Shown one piece after another: positions 37,336 through 39,556 of a stretch of 39,556 bases of DNA. The stretch spans positions 1 through 39,556 of the forward strand of contig NZ_BJVJ01000055.1 of NCBI RefSeq assembly GCF_007989085.1, written 5' to 3'. Each line of letters begins with the position of its first letter. Within the stretch, counting starts at the first letter, position 1. The stretch comes from Pseudonocardia sulfidoxydans NBRC 16205. Its GTDB lineage: Bacteria; Actinomycetota; Actinomycetes; Mycobacteriales; Pseudonocardiaceae. The notes beneath the pieces were generated by a model. It ran no database searches and was not told the origin of the DNA. It saw only the letters and a list, made by a program, of their open reading frames with translations. The position numbers and the translations under genes are program-made.

Positions 37336-39556
37336 TCAGGCGGGGGTGGGTTCCGTCGCGGCGGGCGCGGAGCGGCGGGAGGTCACCGAGCGGGGGAAGA
37401 GCCTGCGGCCCAGCCCGACCGGGGTGCCCTCGGCCATCGCCGCCCGGACGGTGCCGACGGCCGCCGTGAGGACGGCGCCGTCGGCCTGCGGCGGGGCGCC
37501 GGCGTAGCGGGCAGCCTCCACCTCGGTGACCAGCTCGCGCAGGGCGTCGCGGGCGGGGTCGCCGAAACTGTGCGCGCTCACCAGCCGCCGGGCGGCGCCG
37601 CGGACGGTGTCGGTGTCGGGGATCGTGACACCGCGGTCGGTCGACTCGGCCACGATCTCGGCCCAGGCCTGTTCAGCGGCGTCGGGCCCACCCCCACCGG
37701 CGGCGGCGAGCCGGCGTCGGCGTTGCCCGCGCCGCAGCAGCGAGGGCAGGACGAGCGCGGCGATCACCAGCAGGCCGACGACCGCCAGGAGCGGGATGGT
37801 CCAGGACGTCGACTCCTGCGCGGCGGGCTCGGGCTGGTCGGGGGTGAGGGGCTGGTCCTGCGGGGCGCCGGCGTCGGGCCCGTTGTCGGGGGTCGGGTCG
37901 GCGTCCTGCGGGGTGGCGGGTTGGGGGTCGGCGCCGCCCTGGTCGCGGGCCTGCTGCACGTAGGCGGGGACGATGGTGCGGCCGTCGGCGAGCGGGGTGG
38001 GGTCGAAGGCGGTCCAGCCGTAGCCGGCGAAGTAGACCTCGACCCACGCGTGGGCGTCGGAGCTCGTGATCAGCCGGTGGTCGCCGTCGACGGTGCCGCC
38101 GGTGAACCCGACGGCGACGCGGGACGGGACACCCACCGTCCGGAGCATGACGGCCATCGCGGTGGCGAACTGTTCGCAGTAGCCGGTGCGGCCCTGGGTG
38201 AGGAAGTCGACGAGCGCGTCGTCGCCGGTGCCGGGGGCCGTCTGCAGGCTGTAGTGGAACTGCGTCGACGGGCCGGTGAAGAAGTCGGTGACGGCCATGG
38301 CCTTGTCGAAGGCGTTGACGCGGCCCCGGGTCACCTCGGCGGTCAGCTCGCCGACGCGGGGATCGACGCCGGCGATGTTGAGGTATCCGATGTCGACGGC
38401 GCCGGTCGCGGCGGTCGCGGCGCGCAGCTCCTCCGCGGAGGGGGTGCTGAGCACCGCGGACTGGGTCCAGCCGCTCTCCTCACGCTGGCGGGTGCTGTAG
38501 GCGATACCGGAGGTCGGGTCGAACGACCACTCGTCGGACAGGCCGTCGATGCGTTGCGGGGTGCCGTAGAGGGGCAGCCAGTAGTCGCGGAAGCCGACGT
38601 TCTCGACGCCGACGGTGGCGCGTTCGGCGTTGCCGGTCGGCAGGTCGGGCAGGTCGGCGTCGCCGATGCGGACGCCGGGCGCGGGCGCGGTGGCGACGAA
38701 ACCGCGGTCGGCGGCGAAGTCGCGCAACGTGAGTGCCCGCATGTACTGGGCCGTGGGCAGGCCGGAGACCTCGAAGAGGTCGGTGGGGGTGCCGCGGGTG
38801 AGCTGACCGCGCAGCGCGGTGAACGGGTTGAGCCCGATGGCGCCGGTGGCCCCGGCGTTGCCGCTGGAGAAGCGGCCGGTGGTGCCGACGGCGGTGAACA
38901 GCGACCCGGCCAGCAGCGCGACGACCACGGCGGCGGCGGTCATGACGACACCGGCGGGGAGCTGGCGGCGGGCGCCGCGGCGGGTGAGCAGAAGCAGGGC
39001 GAACCCGGCGGCGGGCCCGACGACGGCCCACCACGGCAGCAGCTGGCCGGTGAGCGCGGTGGGGACGGCGTAGACGGCGAGCAGCGGGACGCCGGCGGCG
39101 GCGGGTGCCTGCCCGACGACGGCGATGAGCTGCACGACGACGGCGACGAGACCGAGGGCGACCGTCGTCAGCAACAGGATTTCCGGGGTGCCCGCGATGG
39201 GCGGGACACCGGCGCCGATCTGTTCGCCCGCCCCGGCGACGAGCCGGCCGAGCTCGGCGAAAGCGGCGGGGCCGGGCCACCACTCGGGGGTGAATGCGAC
39301 GACGACGTACTCGAGGACGGCGACGAGGGCGACGACGGCGCCGATGACGGCGTGGGTTCGGCGCAGCGCGAGCCCGACGACGACGCAGACGGCGATGACC
39401 CCGGCGGCGTGCCCGAGCCAGCCGAGTCCGGAGACGACGGCGGCGATGGGCGCGGCGGCGAGCAGGACGGCGACGCCGGCGGCGACGGCGACGAGGGGGC
39501 CCGCGCGGCGCGGTGCGGGCCGGGCGGGCGGCCGTCGGTCCGTGGGGGAGGGGGGC
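37336..39556 (-). CDS. TgpA-type membrane transglutaminase (5' end off window)
   Basis: Membrane protein with an extracytoplasmic transglutaminase-like domain. The frame is open to the right edge, about 740 codons, so the true start lies outside. The N-part has several hydrophobic helices (LVAVAAGVAVLLAAAP, VIGAVVALVAVLEYVVVAF, ILLLTTVALGLVAVVVQLIAVVG and two more). The core shows the Cys-His-Asp triad: GRTGYCEQFATAMAVMLR, SDAHAWVEVYFAGYGW and FDPTP. A disordered Asp/Pro/Gln linker, a further TM helix (WTIPLLAVVGLLVIAALVLP) and a DUF4129-like C-domain follow. In actinobacteria this gene sits with DUF58 and MoxR genes upstream of mraZ, expected just beyond the edge. Role in envelope protein processing is inferred. 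Confidence 0.9.
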   Translation of the reverse strand, partial: PPSPTDRRPPARPAPRRAGPLVAVAAGVAVLLAAAPIAAVVSGLGWLGHAAGVIAVCVVVGLALRRTHAVIGAVVALVAVLEYVVVAFTPEWWPGPAAFAELGRLVAGAGEQIGAGVPPIAGTPEILLLTTVALGLVAVVVQLIAVVGQAPAAAGVPLLAVYAVPTALTGQLLPWWAVVGPAAGFALLLLTRRGARRQLPAGVVMTAAAVVVALLAGSLFTAVGTTGRFSSGNAGATGAIGLNPFTALRGQLTRGTPTDLFEVSGLPTAQYMRALTLRDFAADRGFVATAPAPGVRIGDADLPDLPTGNAERATVGVENVGFRDYWLPLYGTPQRIDGLSDEWSFDPTSGIAYSTRQREESGWTQSAVLSTPSAEELRAATAATGAVDIGYLNIAGVDPRVGELTAEVTRGRVNAFDKAMAVTDFFTGPSTQFHYSLQTAPGTGDDALVDFLTQGRTGYCEQFATAMAVMLRTVGVPSRVAVGFTGGTVDGDHRLITSSDAHAWVEVYFAGYGWTAFDPTPLADGRTIVPAYVQQARDQGGADPQPATPQDADPTPDNGPDAGAPQDQPLTPDQPEPAAQESTSWTIPLLAVVGLLVIAALVLPSLLRRGQRRRRLAAAGGGGPDAAEQAWAEIVAESTDRGVTIPDTDTVRGAARRLVSAHSFGDPARDALRELVTEVEAARYAGAPPQADGAVLTAAVGTVRAAMAEGTPVGLGRRLFPRSVTSRRSAPAATEPTPA

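Overview
This 39.6 kb window is very GC-rich and comes from an actinobacterium. The gene order closely follows the Mycobacterium tuberculosis block qcrB-qcrA-qcrC-ctaE-trpD-(DnaQ/UvrC)-ripC-pimB'-fadD15-Rv2186c-Rv2185c-Rv2184c-Rv2183c-Rv2182c-Rv2179c-aroG-pknL-Rv2175c-mptA-idsA2-metF-lppM-GNAT-DUF3040. Added carotenoid genes, a ROK kinase and dispersed palindromes point to a member of the Pseudonocardiales, probably Pseudonocardia-like. This assignment rests on recognising proteins and gene order; no search was run.

Layout. 1-3941 (minus): ctaE-qcrC-qcrA-qcrB, the cytochrome bc1-aa3 respiratory module; qcrB runs off the left edge. 4126-5671 (plus): a receiver-like protein overlapping trpD. 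5728-7828 (minus): a stand-alone Lrp/AsnC effector domain and a DnaQ-UvrC nuclease. 7923-12749 (plus): an NYN-domain protein, a small Cys-rich protein, a RipC-type NlpC/P60 hydrolase and the PimB'-type mannosyltransferase. 12759-14567 (minus): FadD15-type acyl-CoA ligase. 14700-19059 (plus): an SRPBCC protein, a metallophosphoesterase, a second SRPBCC protein, an ArsA-like ATPase, a small Cys-cluster protein and a ROK glucokinase. 19069-21481: a membrane protein (minus), a PlsC acyltransferase and a 3'-5' exoribonuclease (plus), and a small GPGG membrane protein (minus). 21644-25351: aroG (plus), PASTA kinase pknL (minus), Rv2175c-like DNA-binding protein (plus). 25320-30816 (minus): idsA-crtI-mptA-crtB, a carotenoid operon that also carries the lipoglycan mannosyltransferase. 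30992-33308: metF (plus), lppM and a GNAT gene (minus). 33478-34671 (plus): a LexA-box operon of small proteins ending in a HEPN protein with a candidate sliding-clamp motif. 34701-39556: orphan ParA (minus), methyltransferase and DUF3040 protein (plus), and a transglutaminase of the TgpA type (minus, cut by the right edge).

Functional themes are aerobic respiration, envelope lipoglycan and phospholipid synthesis (PimB', MptA, PlsC, FadD15, LppM), peptidoglycan remodelling and sensing (RipC, PknL), prenyl and carotenoid synthesis, aromatic amino acid synthesis (AroG, TrpD) and DNA/RNA repair or turnover.

Most first genes of transcription units have a TANNNT-like -10 hexamer 6-8 nt upstream of the start codon, so leaderless transcription looks like the default here. 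The most unusual items are the perfect SOS box in front of the small-ORF/DUF6504-like/HEPN operon, a tandem 77-bp repeat that forms two chained 26-codon ORFs in front of the Rv2175c homologue, a leader micro-ORF coupled to a TTG start in idsA, and several families of intergenic palindromic repeats. No rRNA, tRNA, CRISPR array, transposase or integrase was seen.
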